Below are positions 42,152 through 51,126 of a DNA stretch of 64,000 bases, piece by piece (position 1 is the stretch's first letter; every line of letters starts with the position of its first letter). Below the pieces are notes generated by a model, which was not told the DNA's origin, did not search any database, and saw nothing but the letters and a program-made list of their open reading frames with translations. Both the position numbers and the translations under genes were made by a program. The stretch is from the NCBI RefSeq assembly GCF_014200405.1, contig NZ_JACHBQ010000001.1:4030001-4094000 (forward strand). The letters are read 5' to 3'. The DNA comes from Cryobacterium roopkundense (GTDB taxonomy: Bacteria > Actinomycetota > Actinomycetes > Actinomycetales > Microbacteriaceae).

Positions 42152-43308
42152 CATGGGTCACCGTTGAGGGACTGCGCGTCTCGTACGGCGAGACCGGCGT
42201 GCTCGAAAACGTCAACCTCGGCATACCGCGCGGCAGCCTCGTGGCCGTGCTCGGCCCGAGCGGATGCGGCAAGACTACCCTGCTGCGGGCCGTCGCCGGT
42301 CTGCTACCCGCGTCCGCCGGCACCATCACGGTGGGGGACCGCGTCGTCTCCGCGCCGGGCGTGCAACTCGCCCCCGAGAAGCGCGGCATGGGCTGGGTGC
42401 CGCAGGACGCTTCGCTGTTTCCGCACCTCACCGTGGGCGAGAACATCGGCTTCGGGCTGCCACACGGTACCAGGGCGGAGCGGGTGGCGCGCAGCGCGCG
42501 CATTACTGAGCTCGCCGAGCTCGTGGGGCTGCCCGGGTTCGTGGACCGGGCGCCCTCTCAGCTCTCCGGCGGGCAGGCGCAGCGCGTCTCGCTCGCCAGG
42601 GCCCTGGCCCCGCGTCCCGACCTGATGCTGCTCGACGAGCCGTTCGCGGCCCTTGATCCCCTGCTGCGCTCCGCGTTGCGCAGCGAGGTCGCCGCGCTGC
42701 TTCACGACCAGAAGAGCACGAGTCTGCTCGTGACGCATGACCAGGAGGAGGCGCTTTCCCTCGCTGACTACGTGGCCGTGATGCGCGGCGGCCGCCTGTT
42801 GCAGTGGGGCACGCCGGCCGAGGTGTACGAGCACCCCGTGAGCCTCTGGGCCGCCGCGTTCGTGGGTGACACTGTGGAGCTCGACGGGTGCTGGAGCGAC
42901 GGCCGCGTGGACTGCGCGCTCGGCCCGGTCGAGGCCGTTTCCGTGGACGGCGTGCCGGGGGTGGACGGCACTCCGGCAGACGGAACCGCCGTGCGGCTCA
43001 TGCTCCGACCGGAATGGATCCACCTGTCGCCGGCCATCACCCGCGTCGTGTCGCCGGCAGCCCTCCCGGCAAGCTCGCGTGCCGTGGCGCCGCACCGCCT
43101 GGGTCTCGGGGTGGAACCGTCCGGTACCGAGCGCATCACCGCCACAGTGGTGTCCATCGCCTACGGCGGCCACGACGCGCTCGTGAGCCTCGAACTTCTC
43201 GGCGGAGCGGTCATTCGGGCGCGTGTCGCGGCCCCTGACCTGCCCAAGCGCGGCGACCGGGTGCGCGTCAGCATCCGTCGCCCCGCCCTCGCCTACCCCG
43301 TCGAGTAG
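42148..43308 (+). CDS. Ferric iron ABC transporter ATP-binding protein
   Basis: The 386-residue ATPase has Walker A GPSGCGKTT, signature LSGGQAQR, Walker B LMLLDEPFAALDP and a C-terminal TOBE-like regulatory domain (about 270-380). The start is GTG at 42148, overlapping the permease stop as GTGA, with AAAGGAG at 42136-42142. It energises Fe3+ import with the two preceding gene products. A REP-like inverted repeat begins 25 nt after the stop. Confidence 0.9.
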   Translation: MTWVTVEGLRVSYGETGVLENVNLGIPRGSLVAVLGPSGCGKTTLLRAVAGLLPASAGTITVGDRVVSAPGVQLAPEKRGMGWVPQDASLFPHLTVGENIGFGLPHGTRAERVARSARITELAELVGLPGFVDRAPSQLSGGQAQRVSLARALAPRPDLMLLDEPFAALDPLLRSALRSEVAALLHDQKSTSLLVTHDQEEALSLADYVAVMRGGRLLQWGTPAEVYEHPVSLWAAAFVGDTVELDGCWSDGRVDCALGPVEAVSVDGVPGVDGTPADGTAVRLMLRPEWIHLSPAITRVVSPAALPASSRAVAPHRLGLGVEPSGTERITATVVSIAYGGHDALVSLELLGGAVIRARVAAPDLPKRGDRVRVSIRRPALAYPVE

Positions 43309-43332
43309 CCCGGTCTGAGGATCGGCATGCGC

Positions 43333-43445
43333 GGTCTCGATCGCTCCTTCGTCGCGCCTCGACCAGCGAAACCGCTGGTCGAGGCGGGAGGGGCGGAGAC
43401 GTGCGTAACCGCTGGTCGAGGTGCGGGGCACGAGCGATCGAGACC
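43333..43445. repeat. REP-like nested inverted repeat
   Basis: The outer arms GGTCTCGATCGCTC (43333-43346) and GAGCGATCGAGACC (43432-43445) are perfect complements. Inside, CCTCGACCAGCG (43357-43368) pairs with CGCTGGTCGAGG (43373-43384) across 4 nt, and a third copy of the latter lies at 43410-43421. It lies between the iron-transport operon and the convergent MATE gene. A degenerate relative lies at 23715-23756. Confidence 0.8.
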
Positions 43446-43514
43446 CCGTGAGACATTCCTCAGAGCCGGGCCGAACGGGTACCTTCGCGGTGCTGCCCGC
43501 GCAGACCATATTCC

Positions 43515-44876
43515 TCAGCGCGCGCCCACGACCATCCATGCGGCACTTCGGGCCCGCAGTGAGAGCGTGACGGCGCGGGCACCCAGATAGCCGAGGGCGA
43601 AAGCGGCCATCAACCAGGCGAGGCCGGAGTTGCCCGCCGGAGCCAACCACAGCACGGCCAGGGCCAGTGGCACGAAGGCGGCGAGGTTCACGAGTCCGGT
43701 CAGCGCGAGGTAGCGGGCGTCGCCGGCGCCGATGAGTACGCCATCGAGCACGAACACCACGCCGCCGAGCGGCACGGAGAGACCGAGCACCACGAGGGTC
43801 GCCGGGAGCAGGTCCGTGACCGCGGCCGAGTTGGTGAACAGGTGCCCGAGCAGGCCGCTCGTTCCGATCACGAGCAGGCCGAGGGCGATGCCGCCGAGCA
43901 CGCCCCACTCGAGGCAGCGCCGCAGCACCGCACGCACCCCGACCACGTCGCTTGCCCCGAGCCCCCGACCCACGAGCGCCTGGGCCGCGATGGCGAGGGC
44001 ATCGAGCGCGAAGGCGAGGGTCGCGAACAGGGTCATCGCGATCTGGAACGCAGCGAGCTCCGGAGACCCCAACCGGGCGGCCACGAACACGGCGAGCAGC
44101 ATGGCCGCACGCAGGCTGAGCGTGCGCAGGAACAGCCAGCCGCCGCTTCGCGCGCCGAGTAGCATGCCGGCCCGGTGCGGACGCAGCGGAGCGTTCTGCC
44201 GGCGGGCATGCCGCGCGACCACCACGAGATAGACAGCGACCATGCCCCACTGCGCCACGACAGTGCCCACCGCAGAGCCTGCGATGCCCCAGCCGAGCAG
44301 GTAGATGAAGACGTAGTTCAGTGCGATGTTCACGCCGAAACCGATCCCGGCCACGAAGAGCGGCGTGCGAGTGTCTTGCAGCCCGCGCAGCAGCCCGGTG
44401 GCCGCGAACACCAGGAGCATGGCGGGGAGGCCGAACATGGAGATGCCGAGGTAGGTGGCGGCATCCGCTGTCACGGCCGGCTCGGCGCCGAACGCAGCCA
44501 CGAGCGTGGGCGTGGCGAACCAGCCCGCCACGGCGAGCACGACTCCGAGGCCGAGGGCCAGCCAGAGGCCGTCGATGCCCACGCTCACGGCACGGCGCGG
44601 GTCCCCGGCACCGAGCCAGCGGGCCACCGCGGGCGTGGTGCTGTATGCCAGAAAAACCATGAGTCCGATGATGGTCTGCAGCACGGCGCTCGCGAGCCCG
44701 AGGCCGGCGAGGGGTGTGGTGCCGAGGTGGCCGACCATCGCCGAGTCCGATAGCAGAAAGAGCGGCTCGGCAATGAGCGCCCCGAGGGCGGGCACGGCGA
44801 GGCGCAGAATGTCGCGGTCGATGGCTTGGCGCTGAAAGATTGTGATGACTTCGACTCTAGATCGTTCATCTCGCAC
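43515..44876 (-). CDS. MATE-family efflux transporter (DinF-like)
   Basis: The 453-residue product has 12 hydrophobic segments in two homologous six-helix bundles. The N-terminal helix carries LAVPALGALIAEPLFLLSDSAMVGHLG, the characteristic MATE start. It should export cationic or other small organic compounds with H+ or Na+. The GTG at 44876 is used, but a start closer to IFQRQAIDRDILRLA is possible, as no clear ribosome site marks either. It is divergent from the DinB-like gene. Confidence 0.85.
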   Translation of the reverse strand: MRDERSRVEVITIFQRQAIDRDILRLAVPALGALIAEPLFLLSDSAMVGHLGTTPLAGLGLASAVLQTIIGLMVFLAYSTTPAVARWLGAGDPRRAVSVGIDGLWLALGLGVVLAVAGWFATPTLVAAFGAEPAVTADAATYLGISMFGLPAMLLVFAATGLLRGLQDTRTPLFVAGIGFGVNIALNYVFIYLLGWGIAGSAVGTVVAQWGMVAVYLVVVARHARRQNAPLRPHRAGMLLGARSGGWLFLRTLSLRAAMLLAVFVAARLGSPELAAFQIAMTLFATLAFALDALAIAAQALVGRGLGASDVVGVRAVLRRCLEWGVLGGIALGLLVIGTSGLLGHLFTNSAAVTDLLPATLVVLGLSVPLGGVVFVLDGVLIGAGDARYLALTGLVNLAAFVPLALAVLWLAPAGNSGLAWLMAAFALGYLGARAVTLSLRARSAAWMVVGAR

Positions 44877-44917
44877 TCGTGCTGGTTAGGCTGGCACGAC
44901 CGACGAAGGGACCCACG

Positions 44918-45430
44918 ATGCTCGCGACCGACCTGCTCACAGACGCCTACACCCGAGTGAGCCAGACTGTGCACACAGTGCTGAGAAACGCGACGGTCTT
45001 CACGCTCACGTACCGGGCGGACCCGGAGACCAACACGATCGCCTGGCTGGTGTGGCACCTCACCCGGGTACAGGACGACCACGTGTCTCACCTCGCCGGG
45101 GTGGAACAGCTGTGGACCTCCGACGGCTGGTCCGAACGATTCGACCTGCCCTTCGACAGCTTGGCCACAGGTTACGCCCAGACGGCAGAAGACGTTGCTG
45201 CGGTGCGGGCCGATGCCAGCCTCCTCCAAGACTATTTCGACGCCGTGCACGAGCGCACCATGGCCTACATTCAGGGACTCAACGAAGCCGACTTTGCTCG
45301 CGTCGTTGATCGCTCGTGGTCACCGCCGGTGACCGTGGCCGTGCGACTCGTGAGCGTGCTCGACGACGATACCCAGCACGCCGGCCAGGCCGCCTTCGTG
45401 CGGGGCCTCGCCGTGCGCGCCGGTCGCTGA
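44918..45430 (+). CDS. DinB/DUF664-family protein
   Basis: The 170-residue four-helix-bundle protein has metal-ligand histidines in WLVWHLTRVQDDHVSHL and near the C-terminus in DDDTQHAGQAAFVRGL, the DinB three-His pattern. Related actinobacterial enzymes are mycothiol-dependent S-transferases or maleylpyruvate isomerases. The ATG at 44918 with GAAGGGA upstream is chosen over an earlier in-frame ATG. Function beyond the fold is not set. Confidence 0.78.
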   Translation: MLATDLLTDAYTRVSQTVHTVLRNATVFTLTYRADPETNTIAWLVWHLTRVQDDHVSHLAGVEQLWTSDGWSERFDLPFDSLATGYAQTAEDVAAVRADASLLQDYFDAVHERTMAYIQGLNEADFARVVDRSWSPPVTVAVRLVSVLDDDTQHAGQAAFVRGLAVRAGR

Positions 45431-45565
45431 CCCCGCCCGATGGGCGCTGAGGCTGCGGGGGCCTGCGCCGCTGCGGGCTTTCGCCGGCGCGACCTCGCCC
45501 TGTAGTCGGCTGGGACTCTTCCCCGGCTGCACCGTGGCCCCGTCGCACCGGAATAGGCTGGAGGT

Positions 45566-47530
45566 ATGACTGATCAGGTGAGCGCATCCGGAATCGACCT
45601 TACAGAGCTTGACCCGGAGGTCCGGCCCCAAGACGACCTCTTTCGCCACGTCAACGGCAAATGGATGGCGCGCAGCGAGATTCCCGCGGACAAGGCGCGC
45701 TGGGGCTCCTTCACACTGCTCGCCGAAGAGTCGGAAAAGGCAGTGCGCGACATCATCCTCGAGGCGCAGTCGGCCGATCCCGGCACGCTCGAACGCAAGT
45801 TCGGCGACCTCTACACGAGCTTTCTCGACGAGGAGCGCATCGAGGCGCTCGGTGCCACGCCGCTGGCCGCCGACCTCGCCACCGTCGACGCCGTGACCAC
45901 GATCTCCGAGCTGCTCACCGACCTCGGACGCCTTGAGCGCGCCGGTGTGAGCGGTGCCTTCCACCTCTTCGTCGACAACGACCCGGGAAACCCCGAGCAG
46001 TACCGCGTCTTCATCGAGCAGGGCGGCCTCGGGCTTCCCGACGAGTCCTACTATCGCGAAGACAAATTCGCGGACATTCGCGCGGCCTACGTGCCGTTCG
46101 TGGCCAAGATGTTCCGTCTGGCCGGTCTTGACAACACCGAGGAACGCGCCCGGCGCGTCTTCGATCTCGAAACCGAGCTGGCCTCGCACCACTGGAGCAA
46201 GGTCGAGACGCGCGACAGCGAGAAGACCTACAACCTGCGCACATGGGGGCAGGTCTCGGCGCTCGCCGCCGGTGCCGACATCGACCTGTGGCTCGACGGG
46301 ATCGACGCCCCGGTCGGCACCCTCGAGGAGGTCATCGTCCGCGAGCCGAGCTATATTGTGGGCCTCGCCGCCACGATGACCGACGACCGGATCGAGTCCT
46401 GGCGAGACTGGCTGCGGTGGCAGATCATCCGCTCGAGCGTGTCCTACCTGTCGGGTGAATTCGTGCAAACGAGCTTCGACTTCTACGGCCGCACCCTGAG
46501 CGGTACCCCGCAGCTGCGCGAGCGTTGGAAGCGCGGCGTCTCCCTCGTGGAGGGTGCCCTCGGCGAGGCCGTCGGGCGCATCTACGTGGACCGTCACTTC
46601 CAGCCGAGCGCCAAGGAGAGCATGGATGTGCTCGTCGACTACCTCGTGCAGGCCTACCGCGAGAGCATCAGCACCCTCGATTGGATGACGGAGGAGACCC
46701 GCGGCCGCGCCCTTGAGAAGCTCGAGAAGTTCACGCCCAAGATCGGCTACCCCGCGAAATGGCGCGACTACTCGTCGCTCTCCATCGACGCGAGCGACCT
46801 GATCAGCAACATCCGCGCCGCGAACGAGTTCGAATTCCAGCGCGAGCTGGGCAAGATCGGCAAGCCGCTCGACCGCGACGAGTGGTTCATGACACCGCAG
46901 ACCATCAACGCGTACTACAACCCCGGTTTCAACGAGATCGTGTTTCCGGCCGCCATCCTGCAGTTTCCGTTCTTTGTGGCTGATCGCGACGCAGCCGCGA
47001 ACTACGGGGCCATCGGCGCCGTGATCGGACACGAAATCGGCCACGGTTTCGACGACCAGGGATCGAAGTACGACGGAGACGGCCGCCTGACAGACTGGTG
47101 GACCGAAGCGGACCGCGCTGCCTTCGAGCAGCGCACGAGCTCGCTCATCGCGCAGTACGATGCGCTCTTCCCGAAACAGGTTCCCGAGCACCACGTGAAC
47201 GGCGCTCTCACCATCGGCGAGAATATCGGCGACCTCGGCGGGCTCTCCATCGCCTGGAAGGCCTACCTGCTGTCGCTGAACGGCGAGGAACCGCCGGTCA
47301 TCGACGGTCTCACCGGCGCCCAGCGGTTCTTCTACTCTTGGGCGCAGGCGTGGCAGATGAAGCTGCGCGACGCGGAGGCCCTGCGCCTGCTCTCGATCGA
47401 CCCGCACTCCCCGAACGAGTTCCGCTGCAACCAGATCGTGCGCAACATCGACGAGTTCTACACGACCTTCGGCGTGACGGAGAGCGACGCCCTGTGGCTC
47501 GACCCCGCAGAGCGCGTCACCATCTGGTGA
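45566..47530 (+). CDS. pepO: M13-family zinc metallopeptidase (PepO)
   Basis: The 654-residue neprilysin-like endopeptidase has the zinc site GAVIGHEIGHGFDDQGSKYD (HExxH), the downstream glutamate in GENIGDLGGLSIAW and the terminal substrate-binding part PHSPNEFRCNQIVRN. Length and motif order match full M13 enzymes. No signal peptide is present, so it is cytoplasmic and probably degrades oligopeptides. Confidence 0.93.
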   Translation: MTDQVSASGIDLTELDPEVRPQDDLFRHVNGKWMARSEIPADKARWGSFTLLAEESEKAVRDIILEAQSADPGTLERKFGDLYTSFLDEERIEALGATPLAADLATVDAVTTISELLTDLGRLERAGVSGAFHLFVDNDPGNPEQYRVFIEQGGLGLPDESYYREDKFADIRAAYVPFVAKMFRLAGLDNTEERARRVFDLETELASHHWSKVETRDSEKTYNLRTWGQVSALAAGADIDLWLDGIDAPVGTLEEVIVREPSYIVGLAATMTDDRIESWRDWLRWQIIRSSVSYLSGEFVQTSFDFYGRTLSGTPQLRERWKRGVSLVEGALGEAVGRIYVDRHFQPSAKESMDVLVDYLVQAYRESISTLDWMTEETRGRALEKLEKFTPKIGYPAKWRDYSSLSIDASDLISNIRAANEFEFQRELGKIGKPLDRDEWFMTPQTINAYYNPGFNEIVFPAAILQFPFFVADRDAAANYGAIGAVIGHEIGHGFDDQGSKYDGDGRLTDWWTEADRAAFEQRTSSLIAQYDALFPKQVPEHHVNGALTIGENIGDLGGLSIAWKAYLLSLNGEEPPVIDGLTGAQRFFYSWAQAWQMKLRDAEALRLLSIDPHSPNEFRCNQIVRNIDEFYTTFGVTESDALWLDPAERVTIW

Positions 47531-47609
47531 ATCTGGTGGCGCGGCATCCGCTTGGGCTAGGGTAATCGCGGGGAATCAACGTACGCACGAGAGGCCGTCG
47601 AGAGTGGTT

Positions 47610-48512
47610 ATGGCAGTCCGAGATTCCGACAAGCGCTCCAAACACCTCGCCGAACACCGCGGGAAGCACCTGGGTTCTGAAGCGCCGGAGAACTTTTCCC
47701 GCGGCTTCGAGGCGCTCGGCGCCCTCGCGGTGAGCGGGGTGCAGGTTTCCGCACGTGCCACGGACCTGACGACCGGCCGGGTGTTGTTCTCCGTCGACGA
47801 CCACGTGGTCATGCCCACTGCGAGCGTGGGCACAGTGTTGCTGCTCATCGAGGTGGCGGCCCGGCTGCGCGACGCCGATTTCGGCTCATATACGCTGCTA
47901 GACCGCACGGCCGCCGACTCGGTGTCCGGCTCCGGCATCTGGCAGCACCTGCAGGCGCCGTCGTTGCCCATCGCCGACCTCGCCGCCCTCGTGGGCTCGA
48001 GCAACGACAACCTCGCCACGAACGTGCTCATCCGCGCCGTCGGCCTGGAGGCCGTGCACGCCCGCACCGAAAGCCTCGGCCTGAGCCGCTCAGCCCTGCT
48101 CGACCGGGTACGAGACCATCGTGGCCCCGACGACGCGCCGCAGCTCTCGGTCGGCAGTGCCAAGGAGTTCACCTGGCTCTTCACAGCGCTCGCCCGCGGC
48201 GAGATCATTGACGCAGAGACCAGTGGCCGCGTGCTCGGCTGGCTCTCGCTGAACACCGATCTCACCCTGGTGGCCGGCGCGTTCGGGCTCGACCCGTTCG
48301 CGCACCGCGCGGGCGACCACGGGCTGCTCCTCGTGAACAAGACGGGAACGGATGCCGGTGTGCGCAGCGAGGTAGGAATTCTACGGGGCCCGCGCAGCGG
48401 TGTCACCTACGCCGTGTCGATGTCTTTCTCCGACTCCACGCTCCCTGCCCGCTTGAATGTACTCGACGGCCTGAGGGCGATCGGTCTCGACCTGCTGGAG
48501 TACGTGCACTGA
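47610..48512 (+). CDS. Class A beta-lactamase-like serine hydrolase, catalytic Lys replaced
   Basis: The 300-residue product has the class A fold order: ASVGT where S-x-x-K is expected (about residue 70), SSNDN as the SDN-like motif and KTG (VNKTGTDAG) near the C-terminus. The SxxK lysine is Thr (codon ACA). No signal peptide is seen, so it is likely cytoplasmic and not a secreted beta-lactamase. It may be an inactive or altered hydrolase. The ATG at 47610 is chosen over a GTG two codons upstream. Confidence 0.78.
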   Translation: MAVRDSDKRSKHLAEHRGKHLGSEAPENFSRGFEALGALAVSGVQVSARATDLTTGRVLFSVDDHVVMPTASVGTVLLLIEVAARLRDADFGSYTLLDRTAADSVSGSGIWQHLQAPSLPIADLAALVGSSNDNLATNVLIRAVGLEAVHARTESLGLSRSALLDRVRDHRGPDDAPQLSVGSAKEFTWLFTALARGEIIDAETSGRVLGWLSLNTDLTLVAGAFGLDPFAHRAGDHGLLLVNKTGTDAGVRSEVGILRGPRSGVTYAVSMSFSDSTLPARLNVLDGLRAIGLDLLEYVH

Positions 48513-48566
48513 ACAGGCTTTGTTAGTATGTAACTACAAATTAGACATTCTGTGAAGCGAGGGCTC

Positions 48567-48971
48567 ATGCCACTGGTACGAATCGACGTAAATTCCGGGC
48601 GCTCAGCCGAACAGCTGCGCGGGATCAGCGATGGAGTGCATCGGGCCATCCTCGCGATCTACGGCATCCCCGAGCGCGACCTGTTCCACATTCTCACCGA
48701 GCACCCGGCCGGCCAGCTGCGCGCACAAGACGCCGGCCTCGGCTTCGAACGCAGCGCCCGTGTCGTCATGATCCAGATCTTCACCCAAGCCGGCCGCGAC
48801 CAGAACGCGAAGACCGCACTTTTCGACCGCATTGCGAGCGAGCTGGCGGCGGCGGGCGTCGACGGAGCGGATGTCTTCATCGGCTACCAGGAAAACGGTC
48901 CAGGCGACTGGTCCTTCGGTTTCGGGCGCGCACAGTACGTCACCGGAGAACTCGCCGTCCCTGCGCGTTAG
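48567..48971 (+). CDS. Tautomerase-family protein (4-OT/MIF superfamily)
   Basis: The 134-residue product starts MPLVRIDVNSG; after Met removal Pro1 is the catalytic base of tautomerases. It is longer than 4-oxalocrotonate tautomerase monomers (about 60) and resembles the fused two-module type (second half EL..AGVDGADVFIGYQENGPGDWSFGFG). Such proteins act on small keto-enol acids. It overlaps the 3' end of the convergent inhibitor gene by 4 nt. Confidence 0.8.
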   Translation: MPLVRIDVNSGRSAEQLRGISDGVHRAILAIYGIPERDLFHILTEHPAGQLRAQDAGLGFERSARVVMIQIFTQAGRDQNAKTALFDRIASELAAAGVDGADVFIGYQENGPGDWSFGFGRAQYVTGELAVPAR

Positions 48972-49291
48972 GCCGTGACGTTGACCTCCACCTCGACCTG
49001 CTCGATCGGGGCGTCTTCCCAGGGGCGCACGAGCGCGAGCCTCAGTCGACCCGTGCCGTCTGAAACGGCCCGGAAGGTGAGGATCCGCCCGGCCGCGGCG
49101 CCGGGCATCGCGCCGGCGACGTGGTCGAGCCGATCCTCATCGAGGTGCACGTTCACGGGTTCGTCCGCAACTTTCCAGAGGTAGCCGGCCCCGCCGATCT
49201 GGTTCAACCGAATCTCCAGCGTGTCGCCGACGGGAAGGTCGACGACGGCGCCGGAGATCGGATTGTCAAGAACCCGATGGGTCACGATCAC
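48968..49291 (-). CDS. Chagasin-like (I42) cysteine-protease inhibitor
   Basis: The 107-residue product starts with a GTG at 49291 that overlaps the TGA of the preceding gene. It shows the three inhibitor loops of the chagasin family in degenerate but ordered form: NQIGGAGYLW (usually NPTTGYxW), a Gly-rich middle (AGAMPGAAAGR) and the strictly typical RPW in ALVRPWEDAP. Family I42 proteins inhibit papain-like C1A peptidases, and such a peptidase is encoded two genes upstream. It lacks a signal peptide and so would act in the cytoplasm. Confidence 0.75.
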   Translation of the reverse strand: MIVTHRVLDNPISGAVVDLPVGDTLEIRLNQIGGAGYLWKVADEPVNVHLDEDRLDHVAGAMPGAAAGRILTFRAVSDGTGRLRLALVRPWEDAPIEQVEVEVNVTA

Positions 49292-49719
49292 CACACATAG
49301 AGGGTGTTCAGAGTGCCAGCGAGATTCTCGTCGGCATAGGGTGCCGAACCCGTTGCGCGCGCGTGTGCGGCGAGCAGCGTCAGTGCCGTCGACCCCGTGT
49401 CGGTCAGCGGGTCGAGTCGCTTCCACCCGGAGGACTGCAGGAAGACCCAGGCGTTGCGGTTGCTCTGCTCGGCCCACAACGCCGTGATCAACTGTCCGCT
49501 AATGGCGACCCTGGCGGATTCCCTCGAGTACAGCGAGCCGGGCGGGTCCATGTCGGGAACGTTCGCGGGCGCTGCCGCGACTTCGATCTCGGCCACGGAA
49601 AGCGCGAACAGCTCGGCGAGGTCTTCCGCCGACAACAGCCGCGGCATGGTGTCCGTGGGCTGCGGGGCCGCGCTTGCGTGGGACCTGGCTCCGCCGGGTC
49701 GATCGTTGGTGAATGTCAT
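49288..49719 (-). CDS. Hypothetical protein sharing a C-terminal domain with the adjacent papain-like peptidase
   Basis: The 143-residue product has a disordered Pro/Ala-rich N-terminus, a short helical stretch (LSAEDLAELFALSVAEIE) and a C-terminal ~65-residue domain. That domain (RNAWVFLQSSGWKRLDPLTD, ending NTLYVW) aligns with the C-terminus of the peptidase upstream (RNGWVYVQDNGWLRVGGLTG, ending QTYTY). I know of no name for this domain. It lies between peptidase and inhibitor genes in one operon and may bind one or both. Confidence 0.65.
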   Translation of the reverse strand: MTFTNDRPGGARSHASAAPQPTDTMPRLLSAEDLAELFALSVAEIEVAAAPANVPDMDPPGSLYSRESARVAISGQLITALWAEQSNRNAWVFLQSSGWKRLDPLTDTGSTALTLLAAHARATGSAPYADENLAGTLNTLYVW

Positions 49720-49765
49720 GGTGGTGTTCCTTCTTTCGTGTCTGGGGAGTTTCAGTGGATGTCGA

Positions 49766-50881
49766 TCAGTACGTGTACGTCTGGGTGACGACGCCGTCGT
49801 CGGAGAATGCGTTGATGTACGCGCTCTTCTCCTTGGCCGTGAGCAGGTCGGAGAACATGGCGATGTGGGCCGTGCCGGTGAGACCCCCGACGCGCAGCCA
49901 TCCGTTATCTTGCACGTAGACCCAGCCGTTGCGGTCGTGGCCCGTGGCGTAGGCCCCGATCACCTTCTTGCCCGCTGTCCAGGTGCGCAGGTAGACGCCG
50001 GTGACGCCCACGTTCGACCAGGAGTCGATCCAGACCTCGCCGTACTTGATGTACCCGAAGCCGGCCATGCCCCAGCTGGTGCCCCAGCTGTTCTTCACGA
50101 TCCAGGCGCCGAGGGCGTCGTCGTAACCGACGATGGCCACGCAGTGGCCGCCCTCCTGAACTCCCGTGACGTGCTGGTACACGCCGGAGTGGTAGCTGAA
50201 GAAGTCGGTGTAGACCACGAAGCAACCGGTGACCGGCCCATAGCTGGTGAGGTGGTTCTTGATAGCCAGCACGTTGTTGGTCACGTCGGCGGTTGCGGTG
50301 GCCTTCGCGCGGTGCTGCTCCCAGGTCGACGGGAGCGAACCGCCGTTGGAATTGCCGGCGGAGTAGGCCCACTCCGACTCATACGTCACGCCCCGATTGG
50401 TGGCGAAGGTGAGCGCGGGCAGGGGCATCCACCCCGTGTTGCAATTCACGCCGACCGTGGAACCCCAGCCGTAGAAGAGGTGTGCCTCGGAGAGGTCCAC
50501 GTCGAGGCTCGGTGTGCCGCGGGTGTACCGCGCCGTGCCCTCGAGCACCGCGACAGACCCGAACGCCACGCACGACCCACAGTTCAGTTGGTTGCGGACG
50601 CCGGAGACATAGCTCACCCCACCGCGGTCGTTCAGGTTGAACTGGGCGGGAAGAGCCGTGGCGTCGCGTGCCTCGGCGCCGGCGACCGCTGCGCGAATCT
50701 TCGCACCTCGTGCAGTGAGTTCGGCCTGTTCTTCTGGGCTCGGCAGGGGAACACCGAGCAGGGTGGCCCGCTGCGAACGGGACATCCGGGTGAGGGCGTT
50801 TTCGCTCGCTTCCCAGGGGCCGTTTTCCTTGTCCAGCGCGGAGCGGATGGCGGCAACGTCAAACTTGTCTGACTCGGCCAT
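49766..50881 (-). CDS. Papain-like C1A cysteine peptidase with extra C-terminal domain
   Basis: The 371-residue product has an N-terminal propeptide-like helical region (1-65), a papain domain with the active Cys in NQLNCGSCVAFG, His in GGHCVAIVGYDD and Asn in IVKNSWGTSWG, and a C-terminal ~65-residue domain shared with the next gene's product. AAAGGAC precedes the ATG at 50881. No signal peptide is visible, unusual for bacterial C1A enzymes. It heads an operon with the domain-sharing protein and a chagasin-like inhibitor. Confidence 0.88.
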   Translation of the reverse strand: MAESDKFDVAAIRSALDKENGPWEASENALTRMSRSQRATLLGVPLPSPEEQAELTARGAKIRAAVAGAEARDATALPAQFNLNDRGGVSYVSGVRNQLNCGSCVAFGSVAVLEGTARYTRGTPSLDVDLSEAHLFYGWGSTVGVNCNTGWMPLPALTFATNRGVTYESEWAYSAGNSNGGSLPSTWEQHRAKATATADVTNNVLAIKNHLTSYGPVTGCFVVYTDFFSYHSGVYQHVTGVQEGGHCVAIVGYDDALGAWIVKNSWGTSWGMAGFGYIKYGEVWIDSWSNVGVTGVYLRTWTAGKKVIGAYATGHDRNGWVYVQDNGWLRVGGLTGTAHIAMFSDLLTAKEKSAYINAFSDDGVVTQTYTY

Positions 50882-51126
50882 TTCTTGTCCTTTCACATAG
50901 TGGAATGAAACGTGGCGCGCCGGTGACTCGGACGGCTCCGCAGCGGATGCCGAGAGACGGCGGCATCCGCGGTCGCCGCCATGGTCGGGGCGGTGTGAAC
51001 ACACAACCGACTCATAAAGCGCTCCAACGTGGTGGCCAGTCTCCGATGGGCTGGCTCTCGCACACAGTGAAGCGCGTCGGTCGTTACCGGGGCGTTACCG
51101 GTGCGTTATCGTCGGCGTTTCGCTCT

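Noticed and set aside
40460..42154. 564-codon minus-strand frame opposite the iron permease
   Set aside because: The product is Arg/Gly/Glu/His-rich with no hydrophobic core or motif, and the opposite strand encodes a clear permease.
45320..47407. 695-codon minus-strand frame opposite pepO
   Set aside because: It is a shadow of a conserved metallopeptidase gene; its translation looks like GC-rich random sequence.
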